This document shows, piece by piece, positions 46,539 to 55,013 of a DNA stretch of 64,000 nucleotides. Source of the stretch: Paralithodes platypus (lineage: Eukaryota; Arthropoda; Malacostraca; Decapoda; Lithodidae); the NCBI GenBank assembly GCA_032716605.1, contig CM064481.1:21446811-21510810 (forward strand), read 5' to 3'. The notes under the pieces were generated by a model that saw only the letters and a program-made list of their open reading frames with translations, did no database searches and was not told the DNA's origin. The translations under genes were made by a program, and so were the position numbers. Position 1 is the first letter of the stretch, and each line of letters starts with the position of its first letter.

Positions 46539-49385
46539 TATGGATGCGTGGACTCAAGAATTTTATGGTGTGAGTGCAAGATTGGGATAGATAGGTATAC
46601 TTTTATGTGTGTCTATGCACCAGTCAACCAAGAAACTGGGAAAGGTGCGGAAGAAAATAGAAAATTTTGGAATAAAGTCAATAAATGTATAAGAGAAAGG
46701 CAAGAGTGTACACAAGTAATATTAGTAGGCGACATGAATGGTAGAGTTGGAAACGAGGAGATAGAAGGTATAGTGGGTAAATGGGGTGTGGAGGGTAGGA
46801 ATATGAATGGTGACTTCCTTTTAGAAGTGTGTGCGGAGAGAGAGATGTTTCTGGCTAACACATTTTTTGAACATCGTCACATTCATAGATATACATGGCA
46901 CAGAGGTGAAGGTGAGCAGGAACAGAAATCTCTAATTGACTACGCCATGATGGACTCCGGACTAAAAGGAAGAATTTTAGATTCAAAAGCTGTAAGAGGT
47001 ATGCTGACGGGATCAGACCACTATACAGTGCTGACAAAAGTTAGGATAAGGAAAGAGTGGAAATATGAGAGGAAAGAGAGAAAACTGACAGTAGAGAGAA
47101 TAAATGTGAGAAAATTAAATGAAGAATGTAATGCAACAAAATACAAGGACATCCTGAAAGAGACTATAAAGGACATGGATGTTATGATAGATCTGGGAAA
47201 TACTGTAGACGAAGTATGGAAAGGTACAAGAGACTCCATGATTAAAGCAGCTGAGAAAGTATGTGGGAAGAAAACCTTTAAAATGTGGAAGAAGAAAGGT
47301 AACGCATGGTTTAGTAAAGAGATAGAAGAAATAGTGAAAAAGAAGAAAGAGTTCAGAAAGAGTATGCTGCAAAAGAATATACCTAGAGAAACTAGAGATG
47401 CGAGGAAAGAAGAATATAAAAATTTGAAACAAAGAGTGAAGAGGGCGATACAAGACGCTAAAAGGAAGACAGATGAGGCATATGGGAGAAAGATTAGTGA
47501 ACAGTTTCTGAATGACAGGAAAGCATACTACAGAGCTGTGAAAGAAGCCAGAGGGAAGAAGACTGAGAGTGTCTCAGGTGGTAGGATGAGGGACATGAAT
47601 GGGGAAGTGGTAGAGGGTGATGGTGTGGTGAAAGTATGGAAAGATCATTTTAGTAGCTTAGCTGTAAAGAGTAGGGGGAAGGCAAAGATCTCATCCATAG
47701 GAATGGAGAGAGGTAGAATAAACAGGGTAGTTGAAAACCAGATAAGCAGAGAAGAAGTAAAAGAAGCAATCAATAGACTTAAAATGGGCAAAGCTGCTGG
47801 AGTAGATAACATCCCAGGTGAAATGCTGAGATATGGAGGAGAAGAAGCTGTTGACATAATGCATAGGTTATGTAAATTAGCATGGGAAAAGGAAAGTGTA
47901 CCAGAGGACTGGAGGAAAGCAGTGATAGTACCCTTGTACAAAGGGAAGGGTAGTAAAGAAGAGTGTAAGAATTATAGGGGAATTAGCTTGCTTAGCATAC
48001 CTGGAAAGGTACACGCAAGAGTAGTAACACAGAGGCTACAGAAGATAACGGATGACAAAATAGGCGAGGAACAGGGAGGTTTCAGAAAGGGCAGGGGCTG
48101 CGTTGACCAGATAGCCTCAATGCGATTGTTGGTAGAGAAGTATCTGGCCAAAAACAGAAAACTCTATGCAGCATTCATGGATTTGGAAAAAGCCTACGAC
48201 AAAGTAGACTGGGAGGGCCTGTGGGATGTGTTAACAGTATATGGTGTGGGAGGAAAGTTGCTAATGGCAGTAAAATCTTTTTATAGGAATGCAATGGCAA
48301 ATGTGAAGGTAGGGGATAAGTTAAGTGAAAGTTTTGAGGTCAATGTAGGTGTAAGACAGGGATGTGTCATGTCAGCTTGGTTGTTCAATATATACATGGA
48401 TGGAGTGATTAGGGAATGTAGGGCTGTATCAATGGGTGTGGGAGCTAGACTGGAATCAGAGGGAAGAACATGGAAGATTTTAACATGCCTATATGCGGAC
48501 GATGCAGTCCTGTTGGCGGAAAATGCTGAAGAACTTCAGAGAGTGGTCACTGACTTTGACAGGGTATGTGAAAAGAGAAAGTTAAAGGTCAATGTAGGGA
48601 AATGTAAGGTAATGGTGTTTGAGAGAAGAATGCATGAAACTATAGATTTTAAGGAAAAATATAGAATCAAGAAAGAACACAAGAAAAGTTGTAAAATAAA
48701 ATTGAAAAATGAAGTACTAGAAGAGGTTGAAAGTTTCAAGTATTTGGGAGCTGTACTATGCAAATATGGTAAAATGGAGAGTGAGATAAAAGAGAGAAAA
48801 ATGCAAGGGAGAAAAGTGATTGGAGAACTTGATAGTATTCTCAAAGGAAGAATGGTTAGCCAGGAAGTCAAAAAGTCACTGAGAAACAGTGTGCTGCTCC
48901 CAACACTCTCGTATGGAAGCGAGACATGGACAGCAAGTGACGAGGACCTCTTCAAACTAAGAGCTGTGGAGATGAGCTTTTTCAGAATGGCAGCTGGCAT
49001 GAATAGGCTAGATGGGCCAAGTAATAGGGAAGTGTACGAGTCCTTTGGAATGGAAGAGCAGGCTTTGGGCATTGATTGTGGTGTGGTTGAGTGGATAAAG
49101 AGAAGTACTTTGAGGTGGTATGGTCATGTTCAGAGAATGGATGAAGACAGAATGCCAAGAAAGATATATGGGAGTCAGGTGAGTGGAACCGCTAGTAGTG
49201 GAAGACCACCTATGGTATGGGAAAAGAAAGTGGAAAAATATATTGAAGAAAAACTTCCACGTAGTGGAAGGGGCATTGTGGCACGGGCAGGGGAGGCATG
49301 TCTTGACAAAGTAGCTTGGAGACGTTTCTGTCATGGCCATCCTCTAGTGGGGGTTTCCCAGGGGGAAGCAAGGCGTCGGAGATGA
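46539..49385 (+). CDS. RTE-A endonuclease-reverse transcriptase, N-terminally truncated
   Basis: Open for about 948 codons, from YGCVDSRILWCECK to the TGA at 49383. It lacks roughly the first 135 residues of the full protein at 53253-50008, including the N-terminal endonuclease strand and the GETHL motif. It keeps the endonuclease GDMNGRVG, DYAMMD and SDHYTV. RT motifs are GKAAGVDNIPGEMLRYGG, DEKIGEEQ-type region EEQGGFRKGRGCVDQ, FMDLEKAYDKVD, VRQGCVMSAWLFN and the catalytic CLYADD; then LSYGSETW and LRWYGHVQRM. I see only four or five amino-acid differences from RTE-2. The apparent upstream frame extension to 46482 is DIRS ITR sequence, not LINE protein. It lacks a 5' UTR and promoter, so autonomous mobility is unlikely. 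Confidence 0.93.
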   Translation, partial: YGCVDSRILWCECKIGIDRYTFMCVYAPVNQETGKGAEENRKFWNKVNKCIRERQECTQVILVGDMNGRVGNEEIEGIVGKWGVEGRNMNGDFLLEVCAEREMFLANTFFEHRHIHRYTWHRGEGEQEQKSLIDYAMMDSGLKGRILDSKAVRGMLTGSDHYTVLTKVRIRKEWKYERKERKLTVERINVRKLNEECNATKYKDILKETIKDMDVMIDLGNTVDEVWKGTRDSMIKAAEKVCGKKTFKMWKKKGNAWFSKEIEEIVKKKKEFRKSMLQKNIPRETRDARKEEYKNLKQRVKRAIQDAKRKTDEAYGRKISEQFLNDRKAYYRAVKEARGKKTESVSGGRMRDMNGEVVEGDGVVKVWKDHFSSLAVKSRGKAKISSIGMERGRINRVVENQISREEVKEAINRLKMGKAAGVDNIPGEMLRYGGEEAVDIMHRLCKLAWEKESVPEDWRKAVIVPLYKGKGSKEECKNYRGISLLSIPGKVHARVVTQRLQKITDDKIGEEQGGFRKGRGCVDQIASMRLLVEKYLAKNRKLYAAFMDLEKAYDKVDWEGLWDVLTVYGVGGKLLMAVKSFYRNAMANVKVGDKLSESFEVNVGVRQGCVMSAWLFNIYMDGVIRECRAVSMGVGARLESEGRTWKILTCLYADDAVLLAENAEELQRVVTDFDRVCEKRKLKVNVGKCKVMVFERRMHETIDFKEKYRIKKEHKKSCKIKLKNEVLEEVESFKYLGAVLCKYGKMESEIKERKMQGRKVIGELDSILKGRMVSQEVKKSLRNSVLLPTLSYGSETWTASDEDLFKLRAVEMSFFRMAAGMNRLDGPSNREVYESFGMEEQALGIDCGVVEWIKRSTLRWYGHVQRMDEDRMPRKIYGSQVSGTASSGRPPMVWEKKVEKYIEEKLPRSGRGIVARAGEACLDKVAWRRFCHGHPLVGVSQGEARRRR

Positions 49386-49400
49386 TGATGATGATGATGA
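46539..49400 (+). mobile_element. RTE-A retrotransposon 1, 5'-truncated, in DIRS left ITR
   Basis: Flanked by TTCTCACTAC (46529-46538 and 49401-49410). The right DIRS ITR keeps the empty site near 61900-61912. The 3' tail is (GAT)n. Truncated within the endonuclease domain. Confidence 0.97.
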
Positions 49401-49539
49401 TTCTCACTACGAAAAAACTTCGTAAAAAGTAAAAACAAAAAGAAAATAAGAATAACTATCTAATAAGCTTTCCATCATATCGTGGATGTACTTGTGTGGA
49501 TCTTTGACCAGACGCTGATTCAGGCGTCATTCTTCCTTC

Positions 49540-49611
49540 ACTGACATATCAAGTAAACCAAAATCCGTAATACATCAACGAATGGGAAGGGGATGGTCGG
49601 GAGGGCCCCAG
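49540..49611 (-). other. DIRS segment between left ITR and internal complementary region
   Basis: Short unique DIRS sequence (ACTGACATATCAAG...) with no homologue in the right half of the element. Confidence 0.6.
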
Positions 49612-49719
49612 TCGTCAATGATTACGGGGCCACTACTAAATATTAGGTTTTCTTTATCTCCTTACAGGAGTCAAACCTATAATTTATTAGTGGCCCCTCC
49701 ATCATTGACGAACATGCCT
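49612..49719 (-). repeat. DIRS internal complementary region (ICR)
   Basis: The first 72 bp (49612-49683) are the reverse complement of the left outer end 46315-46386. The last 38 bp (49682-49719) are the reverse complement of the right outer end 62048-62085. The two overlap by only ~2 bp, so the ICR spells the exact junction of the two element ends, the hallmark of a DIRS ICR used to close the circular intermediate. Confidence 0.95.
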
Positions 49720-49981
49720 GATTTCTAAGACTGGAGGGGGACATTCGTAATCATATCATAACTCTAGAAAAGCAGATAATAAAAACAACCACATAGTATT
49801 CTTACTTTGAAAATATATTTAATAAGGCGTAGCCCGTATATATACAAGAAAGGGGTTCAGGCAGGTGCGTGCTTCAAAGAAGCCTGCTTGACAAAAAAGG
49901 GTAACTCTGAAGATTCTGTGAACAGATCTGTAGTTACAAAGGCACCCCACTCAACGAGTGGTGACAAAAATAACAAGTTAT
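49720..49981 (-). other. DIRS 3' untranslated region, part 1
   Basis: Non-coding DIRS sequence between the ICR and the RTE-2 insertion; it continues at 53752-54032. A CTTACTTTGAAAATATATTT block and a GTATATATACAAG stretch are present; no motif of known function. Confidence 0.6.
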
Positions 49982-49993
49982 CAGTTTACATGT

Positions 49994-52900
49994 CATCATC
50001 ATCATCATCATCTCCGACGCCTTGCTTCCCCCTGGGAAACCCCCACTAGAGGATGGCCATGACAGAAACGTCTCCAAGCTACTTTGTCAAGACATGCCTC
50101 CCTTGCCCGTGCCACAATGCCCCTTCCACTACGTGGAAGTTTTTCTTCAATATATTTTTCCACTTTCTTTTCCCATACCATAGGTGGTCTTCCACTACTA
50201 GCGGTTCCACTCACCTGACTCCCATATATCTTTCTTGGCATTCTGTCTTCATCCATTCTCTGAACATGACCATACCACCTCAAAGTACTTCTCTTTATCC
50301 ACTCAACCACACCACAATCAATGCCCAAAGCCTGCTCTTCCATTCCAAAGGACTCGTACACTTCCCTATTACTTGGCCCATCTAGCCTATTCATGCCAGC
50401 TGCCATTCTGAAAAAGCTCATCTCCACAGCTCTTAGTTTGAAGAGGTCCTCGTCACTTGCTGTCCATGTCTCGCTTCCATACGAGAGTGTTGGGAGCAGC
50501 ACACTGTTTCTCAGTGACTTTTTGACTTCCTGGCTAACCATTCTTCCTTTGAGAATACTATCAAGTTCTCCAATCACTTTTCTCCCTTGCATTTTTCTCT
50601 CTTTTATCTCACTCTCCATTTTACCATATTTGCATAGTACAGCTCCCAAATACTTGAAACTTTCAACCTCTTCTAGTACTTCATTTTTCAATTTTATTTT
50701 ACAACTTTTCTTGTGTTCTTTCTTGATTCTATATTTTTCCTTAAAATCTATAGTTTCATGCATTCTTCTCTCAAACACCATTACCTTACATTTCCCTACA
50801 TTGACCTTTAACTTTCTCTTTTCACATACCCTGTCAAAGTCAGTGACCACTCTCTGAAGTTCTTCAGCATTTTCCGCCAACAGGACTGCATCGTCCGCAT
50901 ATAGGCATGTTAAAATCTTCCATGTTCTTCCCTCTGATTCCAGTCTAGCTCCCACACCCATTGATACAGCCCTACATTCCCTAATCACTCCATCCATGTA
51001 TATATTGAACAACCAAGCTGACATGACACATCCCTGTCTTACACCTACATTGACCTCAAAACTTTCACTTAACTTATCCCCTACCTTCACATTTGCCATT
51101 GCATTCCTATAAAAAGATTTTACTGCCATTAGCAACTTTCCTCCCACACCATATACTGTTAACACATCCCACAGGCCCTCCCAGTCTACTTTGTCGTAGG
51201 CTTTTTCCAAATCCATGAATGCTGCATAGAGTTTTCTGTTTTTGGCCAGATACTTCTCTACCAACAATCGCATTGAGGCTATCTGGTCAACGCAGCCCCT
51301 GCCCTTTCTGAAACCTCCCTGTTCCTCGCCTATTTTGTCATCCGTTATCTTCTGTAGCCTCTGTGTTACTACTCTTGCGTGTACCTTTCCAGGTATGCTA
51401 AGCAAGCTAATTCCCCTATAATTCTTACACTCTTCTTTACTACCCTTCCCTTTGTACAAGGGTACTATCACTGCTTTCCTCCAGTCCTCTGGTACACTTT
51501 CCCCTTCCCATGCTAATTTACATAACCTATGCATTATGTCAACAGCTTCTTCTCCTCCATATCTCAGCATTTCACCTGGGATGTTATCTACTCCAGCAGC
51601 TTTGCCCATTTTAAGTCTATTGATTGCTTCTTTTACTTCTTCTCTGCTTATCTGGCTTTCAACTACCCTGTTTATTCTACCTCTCTCCATTCCTATGGAT
51701 GAGATCTTTGCCTTCCCCCTACTCTTTACAGCTAAGCTACTAAAATGATCTTTCCATACTTTCACCACACCATCACCCTCTACCACTTCCCCATTCATGT
51801 CCCTCATCCTACCACCTGAGACACTCTCAGTCTTCTTCCCTCTGGCTTCTTTCACAGCTCTGTAGTATGCTTTCCTGTCATTCAGAAACTGTCCACTAAT
51901 CTTTCTCCCATATGCCTCATCTGTCTTCCTTTTAGCGTCTTGTATCGCCCTCTTCACTCTTTGTTTCAAATTTTTATATTCTTCTTTCCTCGCATCTCTA
52001 GTTTCTCTAGGTATATTCTTTTGCAGCATACTCTTTCTGAACTCTTTCTTCTTTTTCACTATTTCTTCTATCTCTTTACTAAACCATGCATTACCTTTCT
52101 TCTTCCACATTTTAAAGGTTTTCTTCCCACATACTTTCTCAGCTGCTTTAATCATGGAGTCTCTTGTACCTTTCCATACTTCGTCTACAGTATTTCCCAG
52201 ATCTATCATAACATCCATGTCCTTTATAGTCTCTTTCAGGATGTCCTTGTATTTTGTTGCATTACATTCTTCATTTAATTTTCTCACATTTATTCTCTCT
52301 ACTGTCAGTTTTCTCTCTTTCCTCTCATATTTCCACTCTTTCCTTATCCTAACTTTTGTCAGCACTGTATAGTGGTCTGATCCCGTCAGCATACCTCTTA
52401 CAGCTTTTGAATCTAAAATTCTTCCTTTTAGTCCGGAGTCCATCATGGCGTAGTCAATTAGAGATTTCTGTTCCTGCTCACCTTCACCTCTGTGCCATGT
52501 ATATCTATGAATGTGACGATGTTCAAAAAATGTGTTAGCCAGAAACATCTCTCTCTCCGCACACACTTCTAAAAGGAAGTCACCATTCATATTCCTACCC
52601 TCCACACCCCATTTACCCACTATACCTTCTATCTCCTCGTTTCCAACTCTACCATTCATGTCGCCTACTAATATTACTTGTGTACACTCTTGCCTTTCTC
52701 TTATACATTTATTGACTTTATTCCAAAATTTTCTATTTTCTTCCGCACCTTTCCCAGTTTCTTGGTTGACTGGTGCATACACACACATAAAAGTATACCT
52801 ATCTATCCCAATCTTGCACTCACACCATACAATTCTTGAGTCCACGCATCCATAGTTTTTCACACACTTCCTCAACCTTTCTGACAAAATTACTGCTACC

Positions 52901-53739
52901 CCTTCCTTTTTCTTACGTTTATATCCTGCATCCAATCCAGACCAGACAACCCATCCTTCCCCACCCCACAAATCATGCTCACACTCACCATCCCACACTC
53001 CAGAACCCAACAGGTGCGTCTCACCTACCCCACACACATCCACACATCCATCTTTAAGCTCTCGCATCAGACACTCTCTCTTGCTAAAATCATTTATGCC
53101 ATTGGCATTGAAGGCACCGACACGGAGCACGCTTTCCTTCACCCGAACGACGTTTCCACCACTTTTCTGCTTCGTTCCTCCACCCCCGAGGGGGTCCTGG
53201 CCGGCAGCATACCGAGCACAGTTGTTTCCCAGGAGGACTTGGGGCCTGGACATAATGCCTCCAAACAGGGCGCCGGATTGTCAAAAGTATACTAAAAGAA
53301 AAACTAAAAACTGATACCAACATCAGTAAAAAAACATACACAGTAAAAATGAAAATATTAAGAAGATAGGGAGAACAAAAATATACAGGGGACAACAGAA
53401 ATATAGTTACAAGGGGGATAATTTTTATAGTGGAAATTAAGAGAGGATTTAAAATTAAAAACAAAGTGTGCTGCTGAAGAAAATAGCACACCCGCCCTCC
53501 CCTTTAGTTCCACCGTCAAGCAAAAATAAAAATGTTAGAAATTTAAAAGGGAGGATTAAAATAAGGACGGTGTAATAACGAGGCTACCTCGAGAAGGCGG
53601 GGTAGGACTTACTTACCGAAACTAGTCACGGTAAGCTACAGAGGTGCGTTTTAGCAAGACTTTAACCAATACCGTACTTATACGCAGATGACAGGACCTC
53701 TAAACCTCATTGGTTACGATACTGCCACTGCCACTGCCA
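49994..53739 (-). mobile_element. RTE-A retrotransposon 2, full length, in DIRS 3' UTR
   Basis: Flanked by CAGTTTACATGT (49982-49993 and 53740-53751), a 12-bp target duplication. On the minus strand it starts with three GTGGCA repeats (53739), has a ~486-bp 5' UTR, one long ORF and a (ATG)n/(GAT)n tail. It appears structurally complete: endonuclease, RT, C-terminal domain. Confidence 0.96.
50008..53253 (-). CDS. RTE-A endonuclease-reverse transcriptase, full length
   Basis: A single uninterrupted ORF of 1081 codons starting with ATG at 53253. The apurinic-like endonuclease begins LRVGAFNANGIND and contains GVGETHL, VYAPVN, VGDMNGRVG, YTWHRGEG, DYAMMDSG and SDHYTV (residues ~45-310). A basic linker follows. 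The RT has GKAAGVDNIPGEMLRYGG, WRKAVIVPLYKGKG, EEQGGFRKGRGCVDQ, AFMDLEKAYDKVD, VRQGCVMSAWLFNIYMDG and the catalytic LYADDAVLLAE. The C-terminal part has SFKYLGAVL, LSYGSETWTAS and LRWYGHVQRM, ending in RRRR. Size and order fit RTE-clade LINEs, which encode one protein for target-primed reverse transcription. All expected catalytic residues are visible, so this copy could be active; transcription is not shown by sequence alone. Confidence 0.95.
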   Translation of the reverse strand: MSRPQVLLGNNCARYAAGQDPLGGGGTKQKSGGNVVRVKESVLRVGAFNANGINDFSKRECLMRELKDGCVDVCGVGETHLLGSGVWDGECEHDLWGGEGWVVWSGLDAGYKRKKKEGVAVILSERLRKCVKNYGCVDSRIVWCECKIGIDRYTFMCVYAPVNQETGKGAEENRKFWNKVNKCIRERQECTQVILVGDMNGRVGNEEIEGIVGKWGVEGRNMNGDFLLEVCAEREMFLANTFFEHRHIHRYTWHRGEGEQEQKSLIDYAMMDSGLKGRILDSKAVRGMLTGSDHYTVLTKVRIRKEWKYERKERKLTVERINVRKLNEECNATKYKDILKETIKDMDVMIDLGNTVDEVWKGTRDSMIKAAEKVCGKKTFKMWKKKGNAWFSKEIEEIVKKKKEFRKSMLQKNIPRETRDARKEEYKNLKQRVKRAIQDAKRKTDEAYGRKISGQFLNDRKAYYRAVKEARGKKTESVSGGRMRDMNGEVVEGDGVVKVWKDHFSSLAVKSRGKAKISSIGMERGRINRVVESQISREEVKEAINRLKMGKAAGVDNIPGEMLRYGGEEAVDIMHRLCKLAWEGESVPEDWRKAVIVPLYKGKGSKEECKNYRGISLLSIPGKVHARVVTQRLQKITDDKIGEEQGGFRKGRGCVDQIASMRLLVEKYLAKNRKLYAAFMDLEKAYDKVDWEGLWDVLTVYGVGGKLLMAVKSFYRNAMANVKVGDKLSESFEVNVGVRQGCVMSAWLFNIYMDGVIRECRAVSMGVGARLESEGRTWKILTCLYADDAVLLAENAEELQRVVTDFDRVCEKRKLKVNVGKCKVMVFERRMHETIDFKEKYRIKKEHKKSCKIKLKNEVLEEVESFKYLGAVLCKYGKMESEIKERKMQGRKVIGELDSILKGRMVSQEVKKSLRNSVLLPTLSYGSETWTASDEDLFKLRAVEMSFFRMAAGMNRLDGPSNREVYESFGMEEQALGIDCGVVEWIKRSTLRWYGHVQRMDEDRMPRKIYGSQVSGTASSGRPPMVWEKKVEKYIEEKLPRSGRGIVARAREACLDKVAWRRFCHGHPLVGVSQGEARRRR

Positions 53740-53751
53740 CAGTTTACATGT

Positions 53752-54032
53752 GCACATAATAAACCCCAAAATAATCGTGGAGATAAATTGCAAAAGATCT
53801 TCACTGTTTTAATATTAAATTGCTTTCGCAGCTAAAACTACTATAACAACCCCGTTGTTTTGTACTAACATTGTACTAGCACAATTTCTCGCCGAGAAAT
53901 TTTCATATCATATTAACCATAAATTGTATCACAGCTCTCACACTCCGGCGGGGTCTAGGGTGTCCTATGTCAACTGACTGCACCCCCCCCCCCCCTTTTC
54001 TTGAAAGTAAACAAAAGTGACTGCAGGGCCAC
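53752..54032 (-). other. DIRS 3' untranslated region, part 2
   Basis: Sequence between the recombinase stop codon and the RTE-2 insertion, with a C-run at ~53984-53995 on the plus strand. No gene. Confidence 0.6.
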
Positions 54033-55013
54033 CTAGACCCTCTGCCTTAAACCTATACATGGTAAGGAAGGTTTATCTAGAGCAACTGACAAGTATCTAG
54101 TCAAAAACGTATGATTAGACGCCCACAACTGAGTGGACGCAATATCTTCTACTGAAAAATTCTTCAGGAAACGTAAAGAGGCTGCCCATTTGCGTAAATC
54201 GTGGGCCCTACCCACAACGCCGGGATTACTCTCTTTAATGACTTCGACCAGAAGAGAAGCTAATCGCCGTTTCAGTAAGCGTTTACCCGTACTTGCTACC
54301 CATAAAGCACCTTGGGGGTTTAGAGGAGCTACTCTCAAATATTTGGTTAGAGCTTGCACTGGACATAGATTATGATGCACCTTTCCCCTTTTTAACGCCG
54401 GCACCGTGACCTCAGAAAACAAGTGTGCACTGTGCTCATTCTTGGCTACAAATCCCGGGGAAGGTGCAATGTAAATACATTCATTAAGTCTACCAAACCT
54501 AAGGCAATTAGGTGTGTTGCTCATCGCCGCCAGCTCAGACACTCTGTTCCCGGTGGCCAAAGCCAAAAGGAATACAGCCTTTTTTAAGAGTAATGCAAAA
54601 TCTGCAGTATTTTGGTACAGACGAGAGTGAAGTAAAGACAAAGCTTTGTCCAGAGACCAAGTAGGCATGAGCTGACGGGGAGGTGGGCGGAGTTTAAAAC
54701 AAGCTCTCATAAAACCTGTTTCCTCCGCCACCGGTATGGAGAGACCTGTAAGGTCTAAAAAGGGCACTCTAATTGCAGTTAAGTGATTTTTTAACATTAC
54801 CACAGATAAATGTTTCTGCTCAAACAGATAATTTAAATAATTAAAAACTAAAGCTACTGATGGCACAGTCTGTTCTGTTCTAATGATCCAAGAAGTAAAG
54901 GCTTGCCAATGTGAGTGATACTGTCGTTTCGTAGACTGAGTATATTGATTTAATAATTTATTGGTCACATCTCTACCGTATGGTGCTAGCCACTTGGCCT
55001 CCTGAATGTCCAT
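54033..55013 (-). CDS. DIRS tyrosine recombinase
   Basis: Integrase-like recombinase, 326 codons from the ATG at 55013, which lies 27 nt before the RT stop in the next frame. The N-terminal SAM-like, core-binding part is NQYTQSTKRQYHSHWQAF...LFNYLNYL-like sequence with AIRVPFLD. The catalytic domain has R157 in LALATGNRVSEL, H271 and R274 in RAHDLRKWA, W297/H301, and nucleophile Y307 in LTRYLSV: the full R-H-R-Y set of the family. It is expected to integrate the closed-circle cDNA without duplicating the target. I chose ATG 55013 because recombinase homology starts there, but the same frame is open a further ~609 codons upstream (to 56840) across the whole RT gene, so a longer fusion expressed by frameshifting is possible. 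Confidence 0.92.
   Translation of the reverse strand: MDIQEAKWLAPYGRDVTNKLLNQYTQSTKRQYHSHWQAFTSWIIRTEQTVPSVALVFNYLNYLFEQKHLSVVMLKNHLTAIRVPFLDLTGLSIPVAEETGFMRACFKLRPPPRQLMPTWSLDKALSLLHSRLYQNTADFALLLKKAVFLLALATGNRVSELAAMSNTPNCLRFGRLNECIYIAPSPGFVAKNEHSAHLFSEVTVPALKRGKVHHNLCPVQALTKYLRVAPLNPQGALWVASTGKRLLKRRLASLLVEVIKESNPGVVGRAHDLRKWAASLRFLKNFSVEDIASTQLWASNHTFLTRYLSVALDKPSLPCIGLRQRV

Larger units (their letters stand above)
46315..49539 (-). repeat. DIRS left inverted terminal repeat (3' ITR), split by RTE-1
   Basis: The halves are 46315-46538 and 49411-49539. From TAGTGGCCCC (46365) inward it is the inverted copy of the right ITR, ~300 bp. The outermost ~50 bp (ATTATAGGTTTGACTCC...) is a left terminal extension not present on the right, a known asymmetry of DIRS ITRs. 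Confidence 0.93.

Noticed and set aside
50053..53314. Several plus-strand open frames of 100-180 codons here, mirrored on the minus strand at 46613-49407
   Set aside because: They are antisense shadows of the two RTE ORFs; the same peptides appear at both copies only because the DNA is duplicated.
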